64,000 bases of DNA, taken from contig NC_009767.1 of the NCBI RefSeq assembly GCF_000017805.1, positions 4,195,001-4,259,000 of the forward strand, read 5' to 3'. This DNA is from Roseiflexus castenholzii DSM 13941 (GTDB lineage: Bacteria > Chloroflexota > Chloroflexia > Chloroflexales > Roseiflexaceae). This document shows, piece by piece, positions 38,599 through 47,287 of this stretch. A program made the translations under genes and the position numbers. Positions within the stretch are counted from its first letter, which is position 1, and every line of letters starts with the position of its first letter. The notes beneath the pieces were generated by a model. The model saw only the letters and a list, made by a program, of their open reading frames with translations, did not search any database and had not been told where the DNA came from.

Positions 38599-38892
38599 CG
38601 TCACTGCAAAAAGCAACCACGAAGGTTACAAAGGAAATGCTCTTCATTTTTATTCCCTTCGTGCGCTTCGTGTCCTTTGTGGTTAAGCCTTCTTGCAGTG
38701 GACTCAATCATAGTGGACTCAATTCGTCTTTCCCGGTGAACTTGCCTTCTTGATCAGGAAAGGAAGCAGGCAATCATGACGTCACTGCAAAAAGCAACCA
38801 CGAAGGTCACAAAGGAAATGCTTTTCATTTTTATTCCCTTCGTGCGCTTCGTGTCCTTTGTGGTTAAGCCTTCTTGCAGTGGACTCAATCAT
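38541..38892. repeat. 171-bp direct duplication, period 181 bp
   Basis: 38541-38711 recurs almost exactly at 38722-38892, including the last codons of the methyltransferase gene and a stretch with CCACGAAGG and CCTTTGTGG that could fold. 38599-38890 has no independent gene. Confidence 0.85.
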
Positions 38893-39076
38893 GGAACTCA
38901 TCGGCGTCATTCTACTGATTGTTGCGGGCATCTGCCTGTGGGTCTGGCGCCGGCGACAGGCAGTGCTGACAACCATTGAATCGACCGAGACGTACAGCAC
39001 CGCACTGCTGGAAGACATCTACCGGCGAGTGGCAACGGCAGTTCCTGGCGCTCAGTGCCGCTCAGGAGCATGGTGA
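38891..39076 (+). pseudogene. Truncated membrane protein (GIDE/E3-ligase-like N-terminus)
   Basis: Starts with a membrane helix MELIGVILLIVAGICLWVW, then RRRQAVLTTIESTETYS. This is like the N-terminus of GIDE-domain proteins (helix, RRRQ, ATETS) of Chloroflexota, but the frame stops after 61 codons without the GIDE domain. 39077-39316 holds no further gene. Fragment or decayed. Confidence 0.5.
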
Positions 39077-39316
39077 GCGGGGGACGCCGATTGACACGGA
39101 TCGCAACGAACTTGTACGGCCAGGATTCGCAGGAGTTTTCGGCTCTGAGTTCCTGGTTCCCGGCGCTCGATGCCCGGTGCTCAGTTCTCCCCCGCAGCCG
39201 GGAAGGTTCCCGCTGAAGAAGGGGTATTCCTACCCTGTCGCCTGATCGTGGACTGCGGTACCATACGAATGCGTGAAGAATAACGCAATCCGATCAGCAA
39301 CGGGGGGATCCTGCAT

Positions 39317-40201
39317 ATGGGCAAGAATGTCATAAAACTGTTTGCGTTAATGGCGGCGTTGACCGCTCTGTTTCTGGTGATCGGCAATGCGCTGGGCGGA
39401 ACATTCGGACTGATCATCGCGGTCGTGCTTGCGGCAGTGATGAATCTGGGCGCATACTGGTTCTCCGACAGCATCGTGTTGCGGATGGCCGGCGCGCGTG
39501 AAGTGAGCCGTGAGGAAGCGCCGTGGTTCTATCAGATCGTCGAGCAGCAGATTGTTCGCGCCGGGCTGCCGATGCCGAAACTGTACATCATCGACGAAGA
39601 TATTCCGAACGCCTTCGCTACCGGTCGCAGCCCAAGCAAAGGGGTTGTGGCGGTGACCACCGGCATCAGCCGCCTGCTGACCAAAGACGAACTGGCAGGG
39701 GTGATTGCCCACGAGCTGGCACACATCAAAAACCGCGATACACTCATCTCGGCGGTCACAGCAACCATTGCCGGCGCTATCGCAGGCATTGCCGATATGT
39801 GGATGTGGAGCCAGATTTTCAGTATGTTTGGCGGCAGCGACGATGAGGAAGGAGGCAACCCGATCGGCGAGTTGCTGCTGGTAATCGTCGCACCGATTGC
39901 CGCAACCCTGATTCAGCTTGGCATCTCACGGGCGCGGGAGTTTCAGGCGGACGAACTTGGCGCACGAATCCTGGGCGATCCATTGCCGCTGGCAAGCGCA
40001 CTGGAGAAGATCGAATGGGCGGCGCAGCGCGGTTTTATGCAGATGAACCCGGCGACGGCTTCGCTCTACATTGTGAATCCGCTGAGCGGCGCAGGCGGGA
40101 TGATGCGCTGGTTCAGCACCCACCCGCCGACTGAGGAACGCATCGCGCGCCTGCGGGCAATGGCGCGTCAGGGCAGTGGGCGCGGCGCACTGGCGGCATA
40201 G
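39317..40201 (+). CDS. htpX: Zinc metalloprotease HtpX
   Basis: 294 aa membrane M48 protease for quality control of membrane proteins. Two N-terminal helices, then the zinc motif HELAH (132-136), the second hydrophobic region (180-205), the third zinc ligand Glu in AREFQADELGA, and HPPTEERIARL near the C-terminus. A terminator follows at 40230. Confidence 0.94.
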   Translation: MGKNVIKLFALMAALTALFLVIGNALGGTFGLIIAVVLAAVMNLGAYWFSDSIVLRMAGAREVSREEAPWFYQIVEQQIVRAGLPMPKLYIIDEDIPNAFATGRSPSKGVVAVTTGISRLLTKDELAGVIAHELAHIKNRDTLISAVTATIAGAIAGIADMWMWSQIFSMFGGSDDEEGGNPIGELLLVIVAPIAATLIQLGISRAREFQADELGARILGDPLPLASALEKIEWAAQRGFMQMNPATASLYIVNPLSGAGGMMRWFSTHPPTEERIARLRAMARQGSGRGALAA

Positions 40202-40229
40202 ACGTATCGAGAAACCTCTTCGAGCAGCG

Positions 40230-40259
40230 CAGGCGGCCCGTCGGTCGCCTGTCTTTTTT
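40230..40259 (+). terminator. Rho-independent terminator of htpX
   Basis: CAGGCG pairs with CGCCTG across a 10-base loop, then TCTTTTTT. Confidence 0.75.
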
Positions 40260-40291
40260 GCGCTAGAATAAGGGTCAGGGGTTGCACGGTC

Positions 40292-41683
40292 ATGGTTGAT
40301 ACCGAGTTGGAACATCGGGCTGTCGAGTCGCCGACGATGTACTGGCAGGTGTTGTTGCGCCTGCGCTGGTTGCTCGGCGGCGCTATTGGTCTGGCGTTCG
40401 CCGTCGGGCGCGTGATCGAATCGTTGTGGTTCGATCCCGCTGTTCCGATCATGCGCGTCATCGGCGATGTGGCTGCCTGGGGAGTGCTCGGCGGTCTCGC
40501 AGTCTGGTTGACGCTGACATGGGTGAGCCGCCAGGAGCAACGGTACCAGGCAGGGTTGGAGCAGGCGCTGCGCGATCAGCAGCGCGCTTACAGTCAACTG
40601 GCGCTGCTTAGCGAGGTCAACCGGCGAATTGTCGACTCGGCGACGCTTGACGACATTCTTGATGCAGCGCTTACCTTTCCGCAGCGACTGGTTCCGGCGC
40701 GCGCCACCGCCGTCATGCTGCTCGACGCGACGGGAATAGTCGAGACGCGGGCGCATGGAGCGCCTGCCGATGAGATTGCCCGTCTGCGCGAGACATTCGG
40801 CATCGCTCATCGGATGGAGATGGCGCGCCATCCGCAGATGATCGAACGCGCCGATGGCGCCAGCGTTTGCCTGGCGCTGCCGCTCCATGACGGGATGGCG
40901 TTGCTGGGATGGATCGAATTGTACCTGGAGCGACCGGCGCCGATTGCGCAAGACGAACTGGCGTTGCTGGAGACGATTGCCAATGAGATCGCCGAGGCGA
41001 TTGCAAGTGCGCGGCGCCGGTCGCGCGAAGAGCGGGCGATTTATCAACTGGAGCGCGCCATTGCCGAAGAGCGCGCCCGCATTGCGCGTGATATTCACGA
41101 CGGAATCGCTCAGAGCCTGGCGTTTATTCGTATGCGCATCGATCTCTGGAATGAATGGATCGAAAGCGATCCACAGCGCCTGCGCTCTGAGTTGATGGCG
41201 CTGAAAACCACGTTGCGTGAGCAGATTCGTGAACTGCGGCGGGCGATTTTTGCGTTGCGCCCGGTGCAGTTCGACGAACTCGGCTTCGTCGGCGGATTGC
41301 GGCGCTATATCGTTGAGTTCGCCGGTCAGCATAGCTGGGATATTCACGTCGATCTGTCAGGAACGCCATCCACCATCTCACCGGAGGTCGAAGCGGTTGC
41401 GTTCCGTGTTGTGCAAGAGGCGCTGACCAATGTCGCCAAACACGCGGCGGCGACGCGGGTCGAGGTCGTGCTCGATCAGGTGGACGAGGGGTTGCAACTC
41501 GTCGTCCGCGACAATGGGCAAGGATTCGATCCGGGGACGCTCCCCGAAGCGCCAGGGCATGTTGGTCTGCGTCAGATGCGCGAGCGCCTGGCGGCGTTGC
41601 GTGGACAGTTGACAATCCTGTCGCGTCCGGGCGCAGGGACGGAGGTGCGCGCCTGGATTCCGCTGCTGTCGGTTGAACGTTGA
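40292..41683 (+). CDS. NarL-type sensor histidine kinase with GAF domain
   Basis: 463 aa. Two membrane helices (about 23-47 and 55-78), a GAF-like domain (about 115-240), HisKA_3 dimerisation box ERARIARDIHDGIAQSL with phospho-His269, and HATPase domain (FRVVQEALTNVAKHA as N box, VVRDNGQGFDP as G1, GHVGLRQMRERLAAL as G2). Pairs with the LuxR-type regulator 106 bp downstream. Stimulus unknown. Confidence 0.92.
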   Translation: MVDTELEHRAVESPTMYWQVLLRLRWLLGGAIGLAFAVGRVIESLWFDPAVPIMRVIGDVAAWGVLGGLAVWLTLTWVSRQEQRYQAGLEQALRDQQRAYSQLALLSEVNRRIVDSATLDDILDAALTFPQRLVPARATAVMLLDATGIVETRAHGAPADEIARLRETFGIAHRMEMARHPQMIERADGASVCLALPLHDGMALLGWIELYLERPAPIAQDELALLETIANEIAEAIASARRRSREERAIYQLERAIAEERARIARDIHDGIAQSLAFIRMRIDLWNEWIESDPQRLRSELMALKTTLREQIRELRRAIFALRPVQFDELGFVGGLRRYIVEFAGQHSWDIHVDLSGTPSTISPEVEAVAFRVVQEALTNVAKHAAATRVEVVLDQVDEGLQLVVRDNGQGFDPGTLPEAPGHVGLRQMRERLAALRGQLTILSRPGAGTEVRAWIPLLSVER

Positions 41684-41789
41684 ACATTGGACGCCGGGTT
41701 TGTCCGACGATACCGCTACCGAGACGCAGAGGACGCAAAAGTGGAAGATTGAAGGGGTGCACCCCTGGACCCGCATACCGAGGACACCT

Positions 41790-42458
41790 ATGAGTACCAT
41801 GCCTATCCGTATTCTGCTGGCCGATGATCATCGCATGTTCCGCCAGGGACTGCGCGAACTGCTTGAGCGCAAAGGCGGGTTCATCATCGTTGGCGAGGCG
41901 TCAACCGGGCGCGAGGTGCTGGCGCAGGCGGCAGCGCTGCGCCCGGACATCGTGCTGCTCGATATTCAGATGCCGGAGATCGATGGCGTCGCTGTCGCGC
42001 GGCAACTGGCGCAGACGCACCCGGATGTCAAGGTCATTATGCTGACAATGTATCGCCAGGATCAGCATCTGTTCGAGGCGATCAAAGCCGGGGCGCGCGC
42101 CTATCTGCTGAAGGACGCCGACGCCGACGAATTGATTGATGTGATCGAACGGGTGCATCGCGGCGAAGCGGCGCTTGATCCGACCGTCACGCTGCGGGTA
42201 TTCGATGAGTTTCGCCGGTTGAGCATCGATCAGGACGCCGAACAACTGACAGAGCGTGAGCGCGATATTCTCACACTCCTGGCTGAAGGGCATGACAATC
42301 GCACGATTGCGCAACGCCTGTTTCTGTCGGAGAAGACCGTTGGCAACCGCCTGAGCGAGATTTTCCAGAAACTCGGCGTCAGCAACCGTACCCAGGCTGC
42401 GCTGGTGGCGGTACAGCGTGGATTGATTGCACCACCCAAACCGGACTCGACCGAATAG
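41790..42458 (+). CDS. LuxR/NarL-type response regulator
   Basis: 222 aa. Receiver with DD (12-13), phospho-Asp58 (IVLLDIQMP), Thr (MLTMY) and Lys (LLKDADADE); HTH_LuxR from about residue 150 (LTERERDILTLLAEGHDNR, SEKTVGNRLSEIFQKLGV). ATG at 41790 with GAGGA 5 bases upstream fixes the start. Cognate to the kinase before it. Confidence 0.94.
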   Translation: MSTMPIRILLADDHRMFRQGLRELLERKGGFIIVGEASTGREVLAQAAALRPDIVLLDIQMPEIDGVAVARQLAQTHPDVKVIMLTMYRQDQHLFEAIKAGARAYLLKDADADELIDVIERVHRGEAALDPTVTLRVFDEFRRLSIDQDAEQLTERERDILTLLAEGHDNRTIAQRLFLSEKTVGNRLSEIFQKLGVSNRTQAALVAVQRGLIAPPKPDSTE

Positions 42459-42478
42459 GCGCAGCCTGCCACAAAGCG

Positions 42479-43447
42479 CTAGATACCGTAGACAGCACGG
42501 GTTATCGCAAAGTAGAGCGGCAATCCCAGCGTCAGGTTGAATGGGAAGGTGATAACCAGCGCAGCGGTCAAATAGTAGCCGGGATTGGCTTGCGGCAACG
42601 CGATACGCACGGCAGCAGGCGCCGCAATATACGACGCACTGGCTGCCAGCACGCCCAGGATCATGCCGCCGCCCGGCGACAATCCTGCGAGGTTGCCAAG
42701 TACGATGCCGATGATGCCGTGCAGGATGGGAATGACAATCCCAAACCCGATCAGGAATCGTCCGGCTTTTGCAACGTCGCGGAACTGGCGCGCAGCGACC
42801 ATGCCCATTTCGAGCAGAAAGAACGTCAGTGCGCCTTTGAATGGATCGACGAACAGCGGCGCTACTTGGGCAAACCCTTCTTTGCCGGCCGCCGCGCCGA
42901 TCACCAGACCGCCAAACAGTAACAGGATGCTCTTACCGGTCAGCACTTCGTGCAGCACGCTGCGCCACGATCCTACCTGCCCCAGACGCATACGGGCGAT
43001 CACCAGCGCAACAATGATGCCAGGAATTTCCATCACGGCGACCAGCGCCGGCACGAACCCTTCATATGGCATCGGAATACTTTCCAGGAAGGTCAGGCTG
43101 GCGCTGAACGTCACCGCCGAGACCGAGCCGTAGTGCGCAGCAATGGCGGCTGAGTCGGCGACGCTGAATTTTCCCAATTTGTGCAGGATGGCATAGCACC
43201 AGACGGGAATAGCAGCGCCAAAGAGGAGGGCGACGAGTATCGGCGCCCATAGTTGAGCAATGGGTGTTGCCGATAGTTCTGCCCCGCCTTTCAACCCGAT
43301 CGCCAGCAGCAGGTAGATCGAAAGAGCGGTGTACAATGCATCGGGAAAATGGAGATCGCTTCGCACAAGAGTCGCAACAATTCCGAGCAGGAATGCCAGT
43401 GCCATCGGTGAGAGCAGGTTGAGACGTATCAGTTCCAGGAAGTTCAT
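42479..43447 (-). CDS. sbtA: Sodium-dependent bicarbonate transporter SbtA
   Basis: 322 aa with about ten membrane helices. Pattern LLAIGLKGGAELS, SAIAAHYGSVSAVTF-like region (AAIAAHYGSVSAVTF), ESIPMPYEGFVPALVAVMEIP and GGGMILGVLAASASYIAAPAAVR is typical of SbtA (DUF897), where internal repeats form the Na+/HCO3- site. No SbtB regulator is next to it. Converges with the two-component system. Bicarbonate import would suit an autotrophic Chloroflexota using bicarbonate-fixing carboxylases. Confidence 0.88.
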   Translation of the reverse strand: MNFLELIRLNLLSPMALAFLLGIVATLVRSDLHFPDALYTALSIYLLLAIGLKGGAELSATPIAQLWAPILVALLFGAAIPVWCYAILHKLGKFSVADSAAIAAHYGSVSAVTFSASLTFLESIPMPYEGFVPALVAVMEIPGIIVALVIARMRLGQVGSWRSVLHEVLTGKSILLLFGGLVIGAAAGKEGFAQVAPLFVDPFKGALTFFLLEMGMVAARQFRDVAKAGRFLIGFGIVIPILHGIIGIVLGNLAGLSPGGGMILGVLAASASYIAAPAAVRIALPQANPGYYLTAALVITFPFNLTLGLPLYFAITRAVYGI

Positions 43448-43565
43448 CGTAGCGTTTCCTGTCAGTAACCTGAATCGCTGCGCGTTCCGGCATCCACAGC
43501 GACAGTGCACAGGTTTGGGCGTCACCACCCATTATAGCGACAAAGGATACGCGATCAGTTCATCA

Positions 43566-44279
43566 ATGCCAATGCATAGGATTGATGCATTACACGAACC
43601 GCTCACACCAGTGCTCACTGCCATCCTTGCAACCCTTCCGCCCCTTGCAGGTCCGTTGCTCGATGTCGGCTGCGGCGCAGGCGCCAAAATCCCATTGCTC
43701 CGTGCGAAGATGAATCACACAGCACCGCTCATCGGTCTGGATTGCGACCTGCCGGCGTTGCAGGAAGCCGTAATGGCCGACAGATTGCTGGCGGTTGCCG
43801 GAGATGCGCATGCGCTGCCGCTGCGCACCGCATCCTGTGGCGCGGCAGTGTGCAGTGCTGTGCTGGGATTGCTGCGCGATCAACGCACAGCACTGCGCGA
43901 ACTACGGCGCGTAGTGCGTCCAGGGGGATGGATTCTGATAGTGACCGCAACGACGGCATGGACTCCCTGGTCCGCTCAGATGCGCAGTTGGGTTACGAGG
44001 CTCTGTGAGCGGGTTGAGATGCCTGGATCGCTGTTGTTTGCGACGCCTGAACCGGCCGCTGATCTTGCTGCGTTGCTGCGAGAAAGCGGTTGGAGCGAGG
44101 TGCGCACCGGTGCATTTGCGATAGAAGCAGGTAGCGATGCTCCGCCAGTGCTGCCGTTGCTGACGCGAGAGGTGGTGGAGCGCCATTTGACGCCTGTAGA
44201 AGTGCAGGAGTACGACACGGTTGTTGCAGACGCCGGGATTGAACTGCTCCCGTTGATCCTGGCGGCGACAGGGACATGA
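43566..44279 (+). CDS. SAM-dependent class I methyltransferase
   Basis: 237 aa. Motif I LLDVGCGAGA (31-40), acidic post-I DCDLPAL, motif II-like GDAHALPLRTAS, and VRPGGWILIVTAT, all as in Methyltransf_11 proteins. Substrate unknown. Divergent from sbtA. Start ATG 43566 is the best in-frame choice; an alternative is 43572. 44280-44488 after it has no gene. Confidence 0.85.
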   Translation: MPMHRIDALHEPLTPVLTAILATLPPLAGPLLDVGCGAGAKIPLLRAKMNHTAPLIGLDCDLPALQEAVMADRLLAVAGDAHALPLRTASCGAAVCSAVLGLLRDQRTALRELRRVVRPGGWILIVTATTAWTPWSAQMRSWVTRLCERVEMPGSLLFATPEPAADLAALLRESGWSEVRTGAFAIEAGSDAPPVLPLLTREVVERHLTPVEVQEYDTVVADAGIELLPLILAATGT

Positions 44280-44488
44280 ACGGACGCCTCACCGGTGGAG
44301 ATTTTCGCAGCAAGCCCGCGGCTGGCATCATCCGGTGGAGAAGGAGGAGAGCAACAAACCTGTCAGGACGCAGACGCACGCATCATCCCATCCATCTGTA
44401 TGCGTCTTCCGTCTGTGTGGGTTCGCATCCTATGACGAACCATACGGAGAGCAGGGTTTGCCTTTGCGTGTGATGACCGTCCAGACAG

Positions 44489-44746
44489 CTATCGGTTCCG
44501 TTCTGCCGTCTGCTCTGCCTTGCCATTGCCACGATACGGCAGGGGCGGCAACGTCGCGGCAGCCTGGCGCCACGCCTGGATACCCCAAATGATCAGGGTG
44601 GTCGCTGCTGCTTCATCAAGGTTGCCGACAACCGGCAAAGCATCGGGAATCAATTCGAGAACGCCAGCAGTCGGGTTGATCAGATAGACGACGCCAAGCG
44701 CCAGTGCGCCAAATGCAATCAGACGACGCTGCCAGGGTCGGTTCAT
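44489..44746 (-). CDS. Small membrane protein of DUF1232/YkvA type
   Basis: 85 aa. One clear membrane segment plus the hallmark LIPDALPVVGNLDEA (the family reads D-[LF]-I-P-D-x-[IL]-P-x-[IL]-G-x-x-D). Function of the family is unknown. Diverges from tgt. Confidence 0.75.
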   Translation of the reverse strand: MNRPWQRRLIAFGALALGVVYLINPTAGVLELIPDALPVVGNLDEAAATTLIIWGIQAWRQAAATLPPLPYRGNGKAEQTAERNR

Positions 44747-45008
44747 GGAGAGCGCTCCTTGAACGAAACTGCGTTTCTACTGCCGAACAGACGTTAAAAA
44801 ATCTTGAAAAGTTGCATGAATGGAACACGGATTCGCACGGATGCGACGGATTTGCGCCGATCTGGCAGGAGGCGCTCCATTCGTGCAATCCCTTTCGATC
44901 CGCACATATCCGTGCACCCTCAGGCGCCACGCCAACCAGCGCGTCCACCTCTTGCCGCGCTACGACGGCGCCTGTTGCGCCAGTTATGCGCATCGTTTCA
45001 CCGGCGCG

Positions 45009-45017
45009 TGGTATACT
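45009..45017 (+). promoter_or_regulatory. Extended -10 promoter of tgt, possibly leaderless
   Basis: TGGTATACT; the expected start site 7-8 bases later coincides with the ATG at 45025. Confidence 0.5.
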
Positions 45018-45024
45018 GCCATCT

Positions 45025-46143
45025 ATGCCTGCGCATCTCAACGCTTTAGCTACCCGTCACGGGGTGTTGCCATTACCCGCCTTTCTGCCGGATGCCACCT
45101 TCGGTACGGTGCGCGCTGCCGATGCTGACGATGTGCGCACTGCCGGAGTGCGTGCGCTGGTGATGAATACGTTCCACCTCATGCAAAAGCCAGGGTCATC
45201 GACGGTTCAGGCGCTTGGCGGATTGCATGCCATGACTGGCTGGAATGGTCCGATCATGACCGATTCAGGCGGTTTTCAGGCATATTCGCTGATCCGCCGG
45301 AACGCGAAGCAAGGGCGAATCACCGACCAGGGAATCGTGTTTCAGCCGGAAGGCGCCGGGCGCAAGTTTCAACTGACGCCGGAGAAGTGTATTCAACTCC
45401 AACTGGCATACGGCGCCGATATTGTTGTCTGTCTCGACGATTGCACTCACGTGGACGATTCGCTCGCCGAGCAACACGCTTCGGTGCGGCGCACTATTCG
45501 CTGGGCGTTGCGGTGCAAACAGGAGTTCGCCCGCCAACTGGCGATGCGCCGCCTCGATGATGAACGACCGCTCCTGTTCGCCGTGGTGCAGGGGGGTGGT
45601 ATTCCCGAATTACGGCGCGAATGTGCTGAGGCGCTGCTGGAGATTGGTTTCGACGGATACGGCTACGGCGGTTGGCCCCTCGATACGCAGGGAACCCTGC
45701 TGACCGAGATGCTGGCGCTGACGCGCGAACTGATCCCACTGCACCTGCCGCTTCACGCGCTTGGCGTTGGGCATCCAGAGTATGTGGCAACGTGTGCGCG
45801 CATGGGGTACCGGCTCTTTGACAGCGCTCTGCCGACACGCGATGCGCGCCACGGGCGGCTCTACGCCTTCACCGCCGATCCGCGCGATCCGGGGTTTCGC
45901 CTGGCAGACCGATGGTTCCACTATGTCTACGTGGAGGACGACCGGTATATCAAAGCGGACACGCCAATCTCGCCGGGGTGCGATTGTTACACCTGCACCC
46001 GCTACTCCCTCGGCTATCTGCACCATCTGCAAGCCATCGGCGAAACCCTCTTCTACCGCCTGGCAACGATCCACAATCTCCGGTTCATGAGCACGCTGAT
46101 GGGGCTGATCGCGGCTGAGACGACTGTCGCCTCTGCCAGTTGA
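45025..46143 (+). CDS. tgt: tRNA-guanine transglycosylase family protein, divergent
   Basis: 372 aa. TGT exchanges G34 of tRNA for preQ1 in queuosine synthesis. TDSGGFQ with Asp80, AVVQGG, FDSALPTRDARHG (nucleophile region) and the zinc site CDCYTC followed by a His in IHNLRF are present. Unusual: the GGL-AVGE base-recognition loop reads GYGGWPLD. So the fold is sure, the base specificity less so. Start ATG 45025 (MPAHLNAL) matches the promoter; the frame upstream is spurious. Confidence 0.88.
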   Translation: MPAHLNALATRHGVLPLPAFLPDATFGTVRAADADDVRTAGVRALVMNTFHLMQKPGSSTVQALGGLHAMTGWNGPIMTDSGGFQAYSLIRRNAKQGRITDQGIVFQPEGAGRKFQLTPEKCIQLQLAYGADIVVCLDDCTHVDDSLAEQHASVRRTIRWALRCKQEFARQLAMRRLDDERPLLFAVVQGGGIPELRRECAEALLEIGFDGYGYGGWPLDTQGTLLTEMLALTRELIPLHLPLHALGVGHPEYVATCARMGYRLFDSALPTRDARHGRLYAFTADPRDPGFRLADRWFHYVYVEDDRYIKADTPISPGCDCYTCTRYSLGYLHHLQAIGETLFYRLATIHNLRFMSTLMGLIAAETTVASAS

Positions 46144-46524
46144 CGCCGTGGTGTGGACCAACGGTGGCGCTGGCGCTCATCGGTCATGGCGCCGACCGCC
46201 AGGACGGCGATCATCGGTGCTGCGCCGATCCGCTGGTGAGGTGACCGTACCCGCGCCAACAGACGCCGCGATAGACCCCGGCACGAGTGGCGCTGGCGGA
46301 GATCCGGGCGTGTATGGTTCGGCGGCAGCTATGTCGACCAACGCTGAATCGTCGGTCTGAGTGTGTGCAGGGCGCTGCCGCGCCTTCGTCCTGGCGCATG
46401 CGGACTCCGAACCGTTCTCGCCAGCGCGGGACTTTGTGCGCTCAGCGCGGACATGAATGCCCGCGCGGCGCACGAAGCCCTGAGGTCGCACCTGCGCGCC
46501 GGGCGCTAACCCTCCGAATAATGG
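46144..46524. other. Non-coding stretch
   Basis: 381 bases after tgt. Several short, Arg-rich open frames on both strands but none with a ribosome site or family likeness. Confidence 0.5.
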
Positions 46525-46758
46525 TCACCTGCGTCTGCGGAGTGCGAACGACAGGACACCAATGATCACCCCCAGCAGAACAACCGCGCTCCCTGTCCAG
46601 AAAAGAGCATTGGCGACCGCCGCGTGGAACGCATAGCGCGCCGCCAGGTCGGGTGGCGGGTCCTGGTAGGGAATTCCGGCAAAGGCGAGGTTGTAAATGA
46701 AACTGATGATCAGAACTATTCCAGCGCCGATCAGAAGCAGATACCAGCACGATTTCAC
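46525..46758 (-). CDS. Small two-helix membrane protein
   Basis: 77 aa from a GTG start with AGGAGG 8 bases upstream. Helices LLLIGAGIVLIISFIYNLAF and FWTGSAVVLLGVIIGVLSF, basic end LRRRR. No family recognised. Confidence 0.65.
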   Translation of the reverse strand: MKSCWYLLLIGAGIVLIISFIYNLAFAGIPYQDPPPDLAARYAFHAAVANALFWTGSAVVLLGVIIGVLSFALRRRR

Positions 46759-47287
46759 AGTGTGATCCTCCTGGCATGTTCCGTTCCGTCAACAGAACAC
46801 ACCAATAAATAAGGCACAACGCATAAAAAAACGAAGATGTGCTCACGTCTTTCCTTCCTGGGGCGCAACGTGAGGGATATAAAAAGGCATTTTTGCGCTC
46901 AAATCAGACGATAATTACAAACTTTTCATTATTAATCGCCCTTGATGGTGCAATAACTTCTTTTTCACCTCTGCTTGAATGCTGCTTAAGCCATTCTGAT
47001 TATTCTTCTATTGAGCCTGACGTTGAAATCTGCGCGTGTGAACGTGTCTGGCAGTCCTGGATCTCCGGACTGTTCACGAGCGAGCCGGAGCGCAGATGGC
47101 GTCTGCGCCGTCGGTATGTTTGTTCGATCACTGCGTCTCTACCTCAGCATTCGCGGCGTATTTCCCAGGGTCTTCCGGCGCTTTTCGTGCCGCAGCCCGA
47201 TTGCGGCTGCTGGCTGGTTCACTGCGTAGTTGCATCACTGGCTCGCAGAGTTGAGACAATAAACAGCAGAGAGAGGAGTACAACGCA
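46759..47287. other. Non-coding stretch, partly AT-rich
   Basis: 529 bases between the small membrane protein and the phosphatase. 46880-47000 is AT-rich. Open frames exist but carry no family features; no repeat seen. Confidence 0.5.

Noticed and set aside
44747..45024. In-frame extension upstream of tgt
   Set aside because: No family likeness; promoter and TGT start place the ATG at 45025.
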